Below are positions 1 through 10,311 of a DNA stretch of 64,000 nt, one piece after another. The translations under genes and the position numbers were made by a program. Each line of letters starts with the position of its first letter. The stretch's first letter is position 1. Under the pieces are notes generated by a model, which saw only the letters and a program-made list of their open reading frames with translations, was not told where the DNA came from and did no database searches. The DNA is from Isoetes taiwanensis (taxonomy: Eukaryota; Streptophyta; Lycopodiopsida; Isoetales; Isoetaceae), in contig JAJEKV010000051.1 of the NCBI GenBank assembly GCA_021234155.1, forward strand, positions 8,516,105 to 8,580,104. Reading direction: 5' to 3'.

Positions 1-1097
1 CTTAGAGGGTCTGTTTTCGTAGGTAACCTTATGATTGCACCTTATAAATGATATCAGAAATGCTCTACACCAGAAAGTTCTTCAAAATGCCTAAGCACAA
101 AAGGTCACTGCTCTGTAATTTTGAGGAGTTAACAGATATAATTACTAGTCAATGTGGATTTTGCAGATGTCAAAGCATTTATGTCAAATGCAGGAAGTGC
201 ACTGCTAGGAGTAAGTGTGGGATCTGGTAAATAACAGTGTAGAAATTGCAGCTAAGTTGGCCATTATATCTTCAGTAACTTGGGCTTGCCAGAAACTTGG
301 GCTGTCAGTAAGGTCGTACCAATTTACAAAGCAGGTGATAAGCATGACCCTTCTAATTATCGCATGATCATGGTAAGTTCCATATTTTCAAAGCTCTTAG
401 CCAGTCTTACTGAGAAGCAGTTGACATCATGGGCAGAACATACTGGTGTACGTGCTGTAGGACAGGCAGGCTTTTATTTTCACATTGCGCATGCTTATTG
501 AACATAGTCGAAGTTTGAAACAAGACCTCTATATATGCTTTGTGGATTTTACTTCTGCTTTTGATACAGTACCACGTGAGCTTCTTTGGCGCTGCGGGTG
601 CACTTGGGGTTCCACAAGATCTTCAAAATGCAATTTATCGGCTCTATGAAAGGGTTTTTGCTAAATTTCCAGCATCAGGTACTCAAATCACTAGCAATAT
701 TGGAGTTCGTCAGGGTTGCCCTTTATCTCCTACACTCTTTGGCTTGTACATTGATCAATTGGAAGAATGGCTTGATAATCATGGCGGCGGAGGTCCACAT
801 TTGGCACACTATATCATTAGGCAACTTATGTATGCTGATGATGTTTCACTTTTGGCACATACCGCTGCTAGTATGCAGCAACATTTACATGCTCTGCACA
901 GTTTCTGTGGGAACACAGGTCTGCGTGTTAATCTGCAAAAGACCAAGCTTTTGGTAGTTCAATTCCCCCTATGCACTATGATAGTCGCGAAGTTGAAGTT
1001 GTAGATAGCTACAAGTATCTTGGTGTAGAATTCTGTAAGAACACACTTTGGGAACAGTGTATTACCAAGCGGGTGGCTGCTGGATGGAGAGCACTCT

Positions 1098-1997
1098 ATG
1101 CAATGCAAAACAATTGTTTTTAAGCAGAAATTCATGATTGGCCCACGGAAAGCCCACTTGTTTCGGGCTTTGGTAGAGCATGTTTTACTGTATGGTTCTG
1201 AAGTGTGGGGGCCTGCCATTAGTGCTAGTGCTTGGGAGAGCTTGGAGCGGGTGCAAAAGTCCTTTCTCACTTACAGCCTTGGAGTTAAAACAACGGTGCC
1301 CTATGCTATTCTTTTACAAGAGGCGAGGTTTTGGCCTCTTCAACATTACGCCATGGCGCCATCTCCACTATATCGCAAGGTGCACCACATGGATGATGTT
1401 AGGTATCCTGTTCTTGCACTTGCCATGGCTGAATCTCCTCAGCATTTGAAACGATGTTGGAAAGAGCATTGCACTACATGGTTTGCCCGTTGGGCGGCAA
1501 CCGTGATAATCCTTTGCGATGCTTGCCGATTCGATCCCGAGCTTTTGCAACAATATCTTAATGGTCGTTTTTCTCAAAAGATATGGGACGCAGATTACTT
1601 TGGCCCAAGTGGCGGTCATTATCATGCACACATAAATCCCACTTTGGCACTAGGGCCCCAAGCTTATTTGCTTGCTTCATTGTCCAGGAACAAGCTTGTA
1701 GCTATTGCATCAATTCGCACGGGGTCCCACAGGCTACGGATTGAGACAAGTAGATGGGAGCGGCCGCAATTGCCGCGAGAAGCGAGACTATGTGCCTGTT
1801 GCCAGTTACAGGTTATTGAAGATGAAAGCCATACTCTTCTGAGTTGCCCTGCTTTTGAGATAGTCCGGAATCATTTTTCGACCCTAGCATTCCATTCCAC
1901 GCTTCCACAACTTCTCAGCGCACCATCTGTGCATGACTTGGCATTATACATACTTGAGGTTCTAGATAAATGTCTGCAATTACTGAGCCCTCAGTAG
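1098..1997 (+). pseudogene. LINE ORF2 C-terminal region, longest open segment
   Basis: A 299-codon open segment covers the end of the LINE polyprotein downstream of the RT thumb. It contains a zinc-knuckle-like cluster near its C-terminus (LCACCQLQVIEDESHTLLSCP region, shown by the spacing C-x2-C-x9-H-x4-C). It is a fragment of the 1-2177 element, because the catalytic YADD motif lies upstream in a different frame. Its ATG is internal and is not a real start. The protein would have acted in target-primed reverse transcription, but this copy cannot make it intact. Confidence 0.75.
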
Positions 1998-2152
1998 TCA
2001 TTATCTAAGCTTGTCTAGTATCATCATTACTGCAAAGGTTTTTCCCTTGAAAACCTTTCGAGGCAGGGGTTTTTTAATCCTAGTAGTAATGATTGTACTA
2101 GCCCATTGTATGGGTCCCATGACCTATTGGTCTCCGTGGACGTTAAAAAAAC

Positions 2153-2177
2153 TATTCTATTCTATTCTATTCTATTC
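2153..2177 (+). repeat. (TATTC)5 tail of the LINE
   Basis: Five perfect TATTC pentamers directly follow GACGTTAAAAAAAC. Short tandem tails of this kind are made by some LINE clades in place of poly(A). The tail marks the 3' end of the upstream LINE. Confidence 0.85.
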
Positions 2178-2840
2178 ATTCAACAAGCTGTCCCACAGAA
2201 ATTGTTTATAACATTACAGGAGGATCTAATGTTACTTTTCATGAAGTGAATACAGCTGCAGCTGAAGACATAATCTGTTCTACTATTCCTATATTATCGA
2301 ATATTCCGATATTGACCAGAGAAGCTCATATTCCTAGATGCAGGCATAATCTATTCCTATATTGTCCAGAGAAGTTCATATTCCTGAGGTGTTTGGTTTT
2401 ATCCAAATGTTAAAAATCACCCATGCTGTATTAAAATCACCCATATGTATTTGGGTTTGCTTGAAAAGTGTTTAGCAGTTGCCATGATATAATGGTTGAT
2501 GCATGAAACTATTCATTAACAAATGGAGCTTAGACTATGTTCTCTCTTTAAATTGCAAAATTTGGTAATTCTTTCTAATATGTTTGGATGCACTACCCAC
2601 GTAAATGTAAGGTATCTACAATTTTGCCTGGATCACCAATGGCATGGTGCCGCGTGGCGACAATTCTTTTAAAGATTGTTAACCATGATCTTATCTGCTG
2701 CAACAAGAGATTTTACCACGTTGTTCTATTGCAGCAAGAAATTTACCCAAGGATTCAAGTGTTTTACCCCTATTCTGCCCAGCATTTTGCCGATTTAACC
2801 CACAGAATTGTAGATTCCTTACATTCACGTTGCATGAAAA

Positions 2841-2926
2841 GCCCGCTTGAATTCCGGGTCGAAGGCGGGGCCTCGCTTTCGCTGGCGTCGACCGGCCTTC
2901 CTCGCCCGGAATTCAAGGCGGAGGGC
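2841..2926. repeat. GC-rich long hairpin
   Basis: The arm TTGAATTCCGGG (2848-2859) pairs exactly with CCCGGAATTCAA (2905-2916). Pairing extends outward through GCCCGC against GGCGGAGGGC with small bulges. The enclosed sequence is strongly GC-rich, in sharp contrast to the AT-rich surroundings. It could be a fold-back element, or an RNA hairpin if transcribed. Confidence 0.7.
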
Positions 2927-3020
2927 ATTCCCGTATCTGATAAGGCAATTACCTAGAACCAGAATGTGCATAACATACTTCACATCTCTATACGAATGCA
3001 ACATACTAATCTCAACTAAC

Positions 3021-3205
3021 ACTATAGATCTCATTTAAGACCACATCCACTATTTGCATTATAGACTACTATCTTAAACAATCTTATGAAACTATAGATC
3101 TCATTTAAAACCACATCCACTATTTGCATTATAGACTACTATCTTAAACAATCTTATGAAACGTTTAATCGCCTCTTAAACAATCTTATGAAACGTTTAA
3201 TCGCC
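3021..3205 (+). repeat. Tandem duplications, 70-bp and 32-bp periods
   Basis: The unit beginning ACTATAGATCTCATTTAA at 3021 repeats at 3091 with one or two changes. The end of the second copy overlaps a 32-bp direct duplication (TCTTAAACAATCTTATG at 3142 and 3174). This looks like local slippage or unequal exchange with no coding content. Confidence 0.85.
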
Positions 3206-3560
3206 GAGGAGAGAGCAATAACTACTAACTACTATCACTTACAAACTTAGGCATCTCCAAATGACAACAAAGACATCATTTACTTAAAATGGTAATTTGA
3301 TCTTCAGTTCAAATGCTACATTTGGCTTCCCGGCATGATACCACTTATACATTTAGCATTCTTTCTTCAATTTCAAAGCATACAAAAAAACACCATCGAC
3401 ATCTACACACAAATACTACCCGTAGAAGTCAACAAATATGAACCTCAACATATGGTATCCCCTATCAACTTCCAAATGTGAACACCTAAACCTCTACCCC
3501 ACAACTTCCCACCGAACTTCGAATTACCACAGACGAAAACCCAACGCGAGCCCGACTGCC

Positions 3561-3612
3561 TAGCCTTCTTCCCAACCCTGCAGTTCTAGCCTTCTTCCCA
3601 ACCCTGCAGTTC
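3561..3612 (+). repeat. 26-bp tandem duplication
   Basis: Two identical copies of a 26-bp unit starting TAGCCTTCTTCCCAACCC are adjacent at 3561 and 3587. Confidence 0.9.
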
Positions 3613-4191
3613 TGCTAGTTTTATTTTATGTCAATGCCCATTTTAAAGTTTTTTCCTTCATTTATGCTAATATTTTTTTTAATAATTGAATGTATTGTTT
3701 TGCGTCCCCTCCCCTATGTGTGGCTCCATTACGCGAAGAGTTGGTTGTGGTGATTAAATTTGCATTGTACTTTTTTATCTACTTAATCTAACATGGTTGT
3801 CACAATGTTATCGTTCAAATCTACATGTTGCTTCACTATCGATAATACATCATTAGTGCCTATGTCTTAGTTTCTTCCAACCCTATTTTACGTTAAAGGT
3901 TTTTGCTGGAAATTACAATTGCAACTTGATTATTTTGTTCACACTATAAGAATTAAAACTAAAACAACTTTGTGTTTCCAAAGAAAATACTAACGTGTGA
4001 ATTACTAGAACCAATTTAGTAAATCTACGGTAGCTAGGTAGATATCATCTTTTTAAGTGAGTGTTTTTGTAAAGAATAATGTTCCACAAACACAAAAGTC
4101 TAACTAGTTTTTCTTTGTTTTGCTTTTCTTCAGAATCCACTGCTTAGGCTACAAGTCTGTTCAACAGAGACCTCTTGTTAGGATTCAAAAA

Positions 4192-4842
4192 TCCACTTCT
4201 TATTTTTTTTTGTTGAAGGACGCGAGGCTCTTTTTATTGACAAGAACAAAGGCACAATACACAATGCACAGACACGAATAAAACCCTAGTGGATAGGCTG
4301 ACCCAACTAGGCAAAAACACATGTCTATGCATAAGAAGAACCCCGTAAATACGCCTACCAAATTATCTCTTTTTTATCATCAGCTAGAGATGAGCAACGA
4401 TAAGCTTTAGTGATCTTCTGCTGAGCACAACGGAGAAGCTGCTGATCAGAGATGTGTGCACCTTGGAAAATACACAAACGTCGCCTCTGCCAAATAGACC
4501 ACAAAATCCAACTAGAAGCAAGATGAAATGCCCGCTTACGCAAGTTAGGCCAAACAGGGGGATAAAGTGCAAGTAGGATCTCCTGGCTAGTGAGAGACAC
4601 ACTGAAAAGAGTGAACAACCACTCCCAAGCAAGCCGTAGATGATCGCACAAGAAGAAGCAGTGTTCAATAGTTTCAACACGTTGGCCACAGAGAGGGCAA
4701 CGATCTGAGACTCTAGGGTTCATCTTGTGAACCAAGACATTTACTTGAACACATCTATGAAGAATTTGCCATCGCAACGCTGACACTTTAGGGTAGAGCA
4801 ATTTATCCCATGTCCACATCCAAACACTTTTCCACTTCTTAT
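4192..4842 (-). mobile_element. 5'-truncated L1 LINE with 12-bp target-site duplication
   Basis: The insertion occupies 4204-4830 and is flanked by a perfect direct repeat, TCCACTTCTTAT, at 4192-4203 and 4831-4842. The poly(A) tail on the minus strand is the T run next to the left repeat. The only coding content is the C-terminal zinc-binding domain of L1 ORF2 (zf-RVT). The 5' end is truncated, as is usual for L1 copies made by target-primed reverse transcription. The perfect duplication suggests a fairly recent insertion. Confidence 0.92.
4355..4819 (-). pseudogene. L1 ORF2 C-terminal zf-RVT domain fragment
   Basis: The 154-codon fragment begins WTWDKLLYPKVSALRWQIL and contains an intact Cys/His set (RCPLCGQRV...ETIEHCFFLC) followed by the usual WEWLF stretch. 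This is the reverse-transcriptase zinc-binding domain found at the end of plant L1 polyproteins. EN and RT are absent because of 5' truncation, so the fragment is non-functional. The LINE at 24418-28485 has the same domain with the first two cysteines lost. Confidence 0.85.
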
Positions 4843-5380
4843 GTTTCAGATCCTCTCAAGGAAGACCATTGCACCTAAGTCGTCCAGCATTCATGTTATT
4901 ATTTTGCACGATACACACGAAGGGATCCACAAATCGTGAAAGAATTCAACTGACGGATTGCAAAGACTGGAATAGTGATACATCAACACAATTTAATCTG
5001 GGTCTAAAACTAAGTGAAATTCTCCCCTGCCTTTTATGAGTGGAAAATGTGATGTATTGTGAATATTATGAGAGAAATAACACCTTGGAACGAGGGTGTT
5101 ATGCCGGGGGTAGAATTCGTTTGACCAGCCCCCCTCTGACATGGCATTCATCTCACCGGCCCCCTCTTGACATGGCATTCATCTCACCGGCCCTTGATGT
5201 TTGTGTGGTTTGGATCTGTGCCGAGTCAGTGGGGGCCAGTAAAATGAATGTCTTGAGCTCTAGGGTGTTAGGGTGTTAGTTAGGGGGTAATGTTGGTCTT
5301 GGTCATTACGGGGTAAGGCCACCGGAGCGTTAGGGCTTAGCCAAAGGCCCGCAGCACCAATGGCCTCAGACCAACATTCC
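4843..5380. other. Gene-free stretch with 31-bp tandem duplication
   Basis: No gene is recognised. The phrase CATGGCATTCATCTCACCGG occurs twice (about 5140 and 5171, period 31). An 11-bp inverted repeat AATGTTGGTCT / AGACCAACATT spans about 5288-5378, just outside the TIR element that begins at 5381. Confidence 0.5.
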
Positions 5381-6613
5381 CGAAAATGTTAGGGGTAGGC
5401 CACATTTCGCACGTGTGGCCACATTTCGCACTTCAGTCTTCACATTTCCGGCGAGCTTGGCGAGGTCGGCTATGGCGGCCGTTAGCCGCTTGCCTTCCTT
5501 GTCCGCTTTTTTGCTTGCTCCAGTCGTCTTTTGTGTGTTGCGGAGTTTTGGAGTTGTTTTTGGCGCTAGCGCCTCAATTTTGTGATTTTCAATGGCGCCT
5601 GCATCTTTTGTGTTGATTCAGCATTTTCTGACAGCATTTTCACAGGTTTAGCATGATTATCTTTCGATTTTGATGATTATCTTTCGATTTTGGCATGATT
5701 TTCCTGAACTGCAGTCCTAACATGTTTTTCTTGCAGATTTCGTGGGCTGGAGGTACATGCAACAGTCAAACAGCATTTCTTGCGAAAGATCTTGATATCT
5801 TGGCAGATTGCAAAAAGATCCGTCGCCGTAGAAGATCCTCGCCGTAGAAGATCCGTCTCAAGGTAAGCATGGGGTTGGGACTTCTATTCTCTAAATGACG
5901 GATTCATGGCCGCTGACATCTGCAGACAACAATAACGCCTACTATAGTAAGACTTTCTTGCACTCACTTAGTTTTCTGAACTTTAGCTTTACTTTCTGAG
6001 TTTTCTGAGCTTTAGTTTTCTGAACTTTAGCAGCTTTCTTGTTTCTTATTTCGATGGGGGCCCTAGAGCTCATAGACGTGCAAATGCTTATAGCTAATGT
6101 TAATGCCAGAGCTTGAAGGCAAAAGCGAACACTTCCTGTGAGCGAATCAGCCAAGGAACAGGGGGTAAAAATGGTGGAGCTTTTTAGCGTTTCGGCGTTC
6201 TTTATTCTTTTCAGAGAGACGCTGGAGGCCTCCATAATTTTGTCTGTGATGCTGGCGTTGATGAACAAGATGGTGGAGGATGATAATAATCAGAGATTGC
6301 AGAGTGCGAAAGATCTTGATATCTTGATATCTTGGCAGATTTTTGTAATGAATTGCAGATTGCTTGAAGCACTGCAAATTTTGAATGGAAACTGATAGGC
6401 CTATTGGTGTATTCTATTGGTGAATTGTATTGTGAAGTTGAATTTAAATGTATTATGAATTATAATATATAGCTGGCACAAGCACTGCCAGATGGCACTA
6501 GCTAGGACAGCTGGCACTAGCACCCTGCCAGGTACGACAGGAAAGTCATAGGAAAATTATAGGATGTAAGAACGATGATAATAAGAAGAAATGTGGCTTA
6601 CCCTAACATTTCG
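5381..6613. mobile_element. TIR-bounded element carrying a host gene fragment
   Basis: The ends at 5381-5408 and 6588-6613 are inverted copies of each other. They match at about 25 of 28 positions around the core TGTTAGGG..TA.GCCACATTTC. Subterminal GGCCACATTTCGCAC is repeated directly at the left end. No transposase is encoded inside. The only recognisable coding sequence is the N-terminus of an FTR1-type iron permease at 6171. This is the architecture of a non-autonomous DNA transposon that captured a gene piece, like Pack-MULEs. I could not find a clear target duplication, so the class is uncertain. Confidence 0.6.
6171..6395 (+). pseudogene. FTR1-like high-affinity iron permease, N-terminal fragment
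   Basis: From the ATG at 6171 the frame reads a first transmembrane segment with FSVSAFFILFRETLEA followed by a hydrophobic stretch and MNKM. The R-E-x-L-E motif inside the first helix is the iron-binding signature of the FTR1/OFeT permease family, which imports iron in partnership with a multicopper ferroxidase at the plasma membrane. Only about 35-40 residues match. The frame then runs into unrelated sequence and a stop, and the remaining helices and the second REGLE-type motif are absent. A GTG at 6138 extends the frame, but the family usually starts close to this ATG. It could be a first exon whose partners are elsewhere, but its position inside TIRs favours a captured fragment. Confidence 0.62.
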
Positions 6614-6904
6614 TTTGCATAACAAACTAAGTGTTTATGGCCATTTAGCATAACAAACTAGGTGCTTATGGGCCCCCTCAAGCTGGTCTCTAACAATTCT
6701 GCAACCAGCTATAAAACTTGAGGCCAGGAGGTTGTTAAGGGGATAGACACAAGGAATTAATTCCTGAACCATTTGATTCGGGCCATTTGATGATCAGAAC
6801 CTAGAATCTGATACTATTGTGTGACCAATGTCTCAAACTCAGAATCAATCAGAATTTTTTAATAGTGTGGAAATAATACTGTGCATTGAAAAACATTCAC
6901 AGCT
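6614..6904. other. Short intergenic stretch with a 31-bp direct repeat
   Basis: GCATAACAAACTA(A/G)GTG occurs at 6617 and 6648. Otherwise nothing is recognised before the thioredoxin stop codon. Confidence 0.5.
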
Positions 6905-7715
6905 TTAAACCAGGGTTTGAGAATAATGAAAAATCCGCTTTTCCAATTCGTCTTTGTTAGCACCTACTATCCTGTCAATCTGCTGCTCCTCTTTGATGAA
7001 GAGAAAAGTGGGCATCGCTTTTACTTCAAACTTAGATGCAACGTCCTGCACCACAAAAAAATAAGTTTCTCTCATTTCAAACTGATCCTTCGACTTTTCT
7101 CAGGATCAACGTATAGTTCTATAATGCTTAAGATTCATAACCTACAACCTATCAAACCATTCAAATTTACTCAGGATTGCTGTATTCACCCCCCTGCAGT
7201 TCCATAATGCTTAATATTTAGCTGCATATGCTTATATGAGGGCTATAATGTACCACATTTGAAATGCCAATCTAGAATGCCAAAGCTTCAACGCTGTAAT
7301 ACCATAGCTAGATCCAATTCGAACTAAAATGTGTCAGAAGTTTTTACATTCCAATGGCAGATTTCTGGTTATACCTTCAGGTCGTCAACATCCACCTGCA
7401 AAAATATAACCTCGGGATAATTTCTCGAGAGCTCTTGAAATATCGGCTCTATGAATCGACAAGGCGCGCACCAATCTGCAGCAAAATGCGCCACAATCTA
7501 GACAAAAAAAAAAAGGATTATACGTCAAAAAACCCCAAATGTCGACTGTAAAGAAATGAAAAACAGAGCAGAAATAATACAAGGGAGCCCTGCGAATTGG
7601 CCTGCTGAAGAAGAGATTCCCAGTCGCTACCAGATTCAACTGCAAAGACGCGAGAAGGCTCGGCCGTGCCATGGCTTTGAAGAAAAGAGGGCGAAATTAG
7701 CACAGTTTCCGCCAT
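6905..7715 (-). CDS. Thioredoxin, h-type / CXXS1-like, three exons
   Basis: Three minus-strand exons join in frame to give a 132-residue thioredoxin: 7581-7715 (45 codons), 7375-7497 (41 codons) and 6905-7045 (46 codons plus TAA). The introns are 83 bp (7498-7580) and 329 bp (7046-7374). Both are GT-AG and phase 0, and the second starts GTATAA. Exon 2 carries the redox centre IVAHFAADWCAPCRF. Exon 3 carries the cis-proline region KAMPTFLF and the C-terminal helix. Length and motif order match cytosolic thioredoxins that reduce protein disulfides. The IVAHF..WC and FEVKAMPTF phrasing resembles plant CXXS1-type proteins, but here both cysteines are present (WCAPC), so it should be redox-active. 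The start is the ATG at 7715; upstream in-frame sequence has only TTG. There is no transit peptide and every exon is open, so this is the best-supported host gene here. Confidence 0.93.
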
Positions 7716-7750
7716 AGCTTCATACTGTTTTTCTCGCTCCGGCAAACCTC

Positions 7751-7760
7751 CCTTTTAAAG
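7751..7760 (-). promoter_or_regulatory. Possible TATA element of the thioredoxin gene
   Basis: CTTTAAAAGG reads towards the thioredoxin about 36-45 bp upstream of its ATG. The distance would leave only a short 5' UTR, so this is tentative. Confidence 0.3.
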
Positions 7761-8983
7761 CCCTCTTTAGTTTTCTTTTTTTTTTTTTTTTTTTCTGCAA
7801 AAAGAGATAAGGTTAAAGAACTTGGCGGCCATGGAAAAATGGACTAAATTTGGTTCTAAAATGTCAGCCCCACAGTTTACATATTTTAGTTAAAATGCTA
7901 CAAACATATCAATTTTGCATATATATTTTTAGTAGAGTACAATGAGACCTTAAGTTATAGTTAAACTTTGCTAACGCTATCAAAATTCAATTTTTCAAAG
8001 AATCTCACAAAAGATTGTTTCCATTGGCATGTACCTAGTCAAAATTATCTTAATATAATTTTGAAAGGAATGTAAGAAAAAGAAATTGTTTCCATTGGCT
8101 TGTCGAGTAACATAGTAATGTCACTTGCTTTGATGCACAGCAGATCTTAGTTGTTGTATGCATTTATGCAATACAAGACAAATGATGGCATGTTGATATC
8201 TTTCTATACAAAGGGATAACCACAACCATAAACGTGTGCCAAAAGAATTGGGCCCAAAATGTGGTACAAAGGACAAGATATGAGCACTGCAAGTTCTCAG
8301 ATTTTATGCCGAAAGCCTTTGGCTATAAACCTATAGTGCAAGTGGAGGTGTCATGTTAGATTCTTCTATCATCTTTTCATCTAAATAAATATTTGTCTAG
8401 TTGCTTTAAAATCTTCAATTTGACTTATATGATTTGAATATAAACTTAAAATATTGATGACCTACAAAATCGAAAGGGGTCGTAGTACCAATATCTGGAA
8501 ATAGAAATAGGGCTTAGGATTTTGCTCAGCCAATAAGTTCTGGGTCTTGTTTAGTAAGGAATGTGTGATAGTTCAAGTTACATGAATGTCAATTTCGAAT
8601 GAATTGAATGCGAAGGGTATGAACTTGTGTCATTACCTTGAGTTCTCGTGCTCCTAAGGTAGATGAGTGATCACAATGCATAACAATTTGCAAGGAACAA
8701 TTTAACAAACCTATGCAATGATCTAAAGGGAAAGACCTTTTATATATTATATTACAATAAATTTTTTCGCAACATTTGTCTTAATGTCAATTTAAGACTA
8801 GAGTATTTTTGAACTCAAGTATACACTAGTGGATTGCATAGTTAAAAAAGAAAGAGGCCAGTTCCTTGATTGTCGAGAATGGAAGCACCATTGCATTGTC
8901 TTCGGCCCTTTGCTACTATTGCATCACCTACGTTAGGTAGCAAGATCACACACAATATAAAAGAGCGCAAATTATTATAATGT
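7761..8983. other. Gene-free AT-rich stretch
   Basis: A T-run at about 7777-7794 is followed by AT-rich sequence with no open frame of note, no terminal repeats and no recognisable RNA gene. Confidence 0.5.
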
Positions 8984-10041
8984 TTGTTGCTATATTCTAT
9001 TCTTATTATAAGTCTCGACAATTACACGGAGGCAACACGAAGATGGTGCAAAAGCCTATGGTGTTTAATTCTGATGCCACGTGGCATCCATGGAAATTGG
9101 CTTCCACATTCCAGCAACATCAATAACAGGTTTTCGAGGAATCAACGACGAATTTACACAGCCCATTCCCTTGTTTTTGCCATCTTCATCTCCAATCAAT
9201 CCACACCGAAGTTCAAGCACAGGACCGGACATAGCCAATTCATGCTAGAGTCTAAACACAGGACTGGACATAGCCAGGCTCCTGATCCCTCTTGTGAAAT
9301 CATACGCAAATGTAGAAATAATACCATTGCTATGGCAGGTTTCACAGGCTACAGATTAAACTCGAGAAGCCTTACCTCTCAAATATCACTTTCATTTATG
9401 AAACCCGTTTTTTTCCACTGGCTACAGAAGCCTTATATTCTCAAACTAGCAACTCCTTTTATGAAGCCCCTATTTTTGCACCACCTAACAGAAACCCCTT
9501 GTTTTTGCTCCATAAGAATCCCCTGGTTCTGCCTACGAAAATCCCTTGTTCTGCAAAGAAATCCTATGTTTTTCCCCTTTCTTGTCGGACTTGCTTCTGT
9601 GGTTTAAATATAACCGGCTGCTATATATTTATGGCACTCAAAATCCAACAGTCTTTTGAGCATCAAAGTATTTTTGCCAATCAAGTTAAAAACTAAGTGT
9701 GAATTTTATATTTGATTTAAATTAAGAAACCACATAAATTCCATTTGGTTTTGAAAATGCAAATCATTAATGTTGAAAAAAAAGGCAAGGAAAAATTGCA
9801 CCCAAAACAATTATGAGATTTTTTTAACAAAAACAGATATATTAATTTTCACATATACTAAACATGAATATGATGGGCTGATAAACACAGACGATATCCA
9901 CCCCAGAAACAATATTTCGGGGTGATAACTACGACGGATATCAGCCACAACAGATATTTGCACTGAAAAAGATTATTGTACAATGGATGATCTATACAAA
10001 TGCTCTTTTTCTAGTTTATATAGTTTGGCGATAAACAAAGC
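8984..10041. other. Low-information stretch with degenerate direct repeats
   Basis: A 207-codon frame (8984-9607, plus strand) resembles no family I know. It lies over internally repetitive DNA: ACAGGAC(C/T)GGACATAGCCA occurs twice (about 9219 and 9259), and a diverged unit starting GGCTACAGA with AAGCCTTA and TTTATGAA(A/G)CCC occurs twice (about 9347 and 9420). It is more likely repeat-derived than a gene. Confidence 0.4.
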
Positions 10042-10311
10042 ATGATCCATGGCGGCATAGCCATTTATCTACGCAATTCATGTGAAAGGTATGTAGACAT
10101 GGTGGAAGAGATCTGGCCTTTTCTCCCTCTTGCATCTCCTGCACGCAACATTCAAATCAATAATCCGCAAATTCCGTTTTACATACTGCCAGAAACTCTG
10201 AATCATCAGAAAAAACTACTTTTTCAATGTTCAATTGATTGGGATCATGGACACAGCTTGAACTGCATATGTCAGGTAGAAAAGGGCAAAGTAGAAATGG
10301 TTCAAAGCTAG
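10042..10311 (+). CDS. Unrecognised 89-codon frame, possibly an exon
   Basis: The frame starts [28 protein letters not shown] sequence lies about 30 bp upstream, and CAG followed by GTAGAA, a plausible donor, lies at about 10274. I recognise no family. It could be a first exon of an unidentified gene or chance. No partner exon was found before the bL36 gene at 11545. Confidence 0.2.
   Translation: MIHGGIAIYLRNSCERYVDMVEEIWPFLPLASPARNIQINNPQIPFYILPETLNHQKKLLFQCSIDWDHGHSLNCICQVEKGKVEMVQS

Larger units (their letters stand above)
1..2177 (+). mobile_element. Non-LTR retrotransposon (LINE), degenerate, with (TATTC)5 3' tail
   Basis: This is the reverse-transcriptase half and 3' end of a LINE that runs off the left edge of the window. 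Reading frames change several times. RT fingers (GLPETWAVSKVVPIYKAGD, from about 280) are followed by motif A (CFVDFTSAFDTV, 536-571) in another frame, then motifs B and C (GVRQGCPLSPTLF and YADD, within 540-1004), then the thumb (YKYLGVEF) in a third frame. The last frame is open from 1098 to 1997 and ends in a Cys/His cluster of the form CACC...H....C, typical of LINE C-termini. The 3' UTR ends in GACGTTAAAAAAACTAT followed by five TATTC units at 2153-2177 instead of poly(A). It is therefore not a typical plant L1. I cannot place it in a clade with confidence. Confidence 0.87.
2178..4191. other. Gene-free stretch with hairpin and short tandem repeats
   Basis: No convincing coding sequence is seen. 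The stretch is AT-rich and contains a GC-rich hairpin at 2841-2926, a 70-bp tandem duplication at 3021-3160 that runs into a 32-bp one (3142-3205), and a 26-bp tandem duplication at 3561-3612. The ORFs across the hairpin on both strands are artefacts of its palindromic GC-rich sequence. Confidence 0.6.

Noticed and set aside
3021-3205. Regularly repeated units that could suggest a CRISPR-like array
   Set aside because: There are only two copies per unit with no distinct spacers, in a eukaryotic AT-rich context. Simple tandem duplication explains it.
8984-9607. 207-codon plus-strand ORF
   Set aside because: It spans degenerate direct repeats, has unusual Pro/Phe/His-rich composition and no family resemblance. 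It is probably a chance frame.
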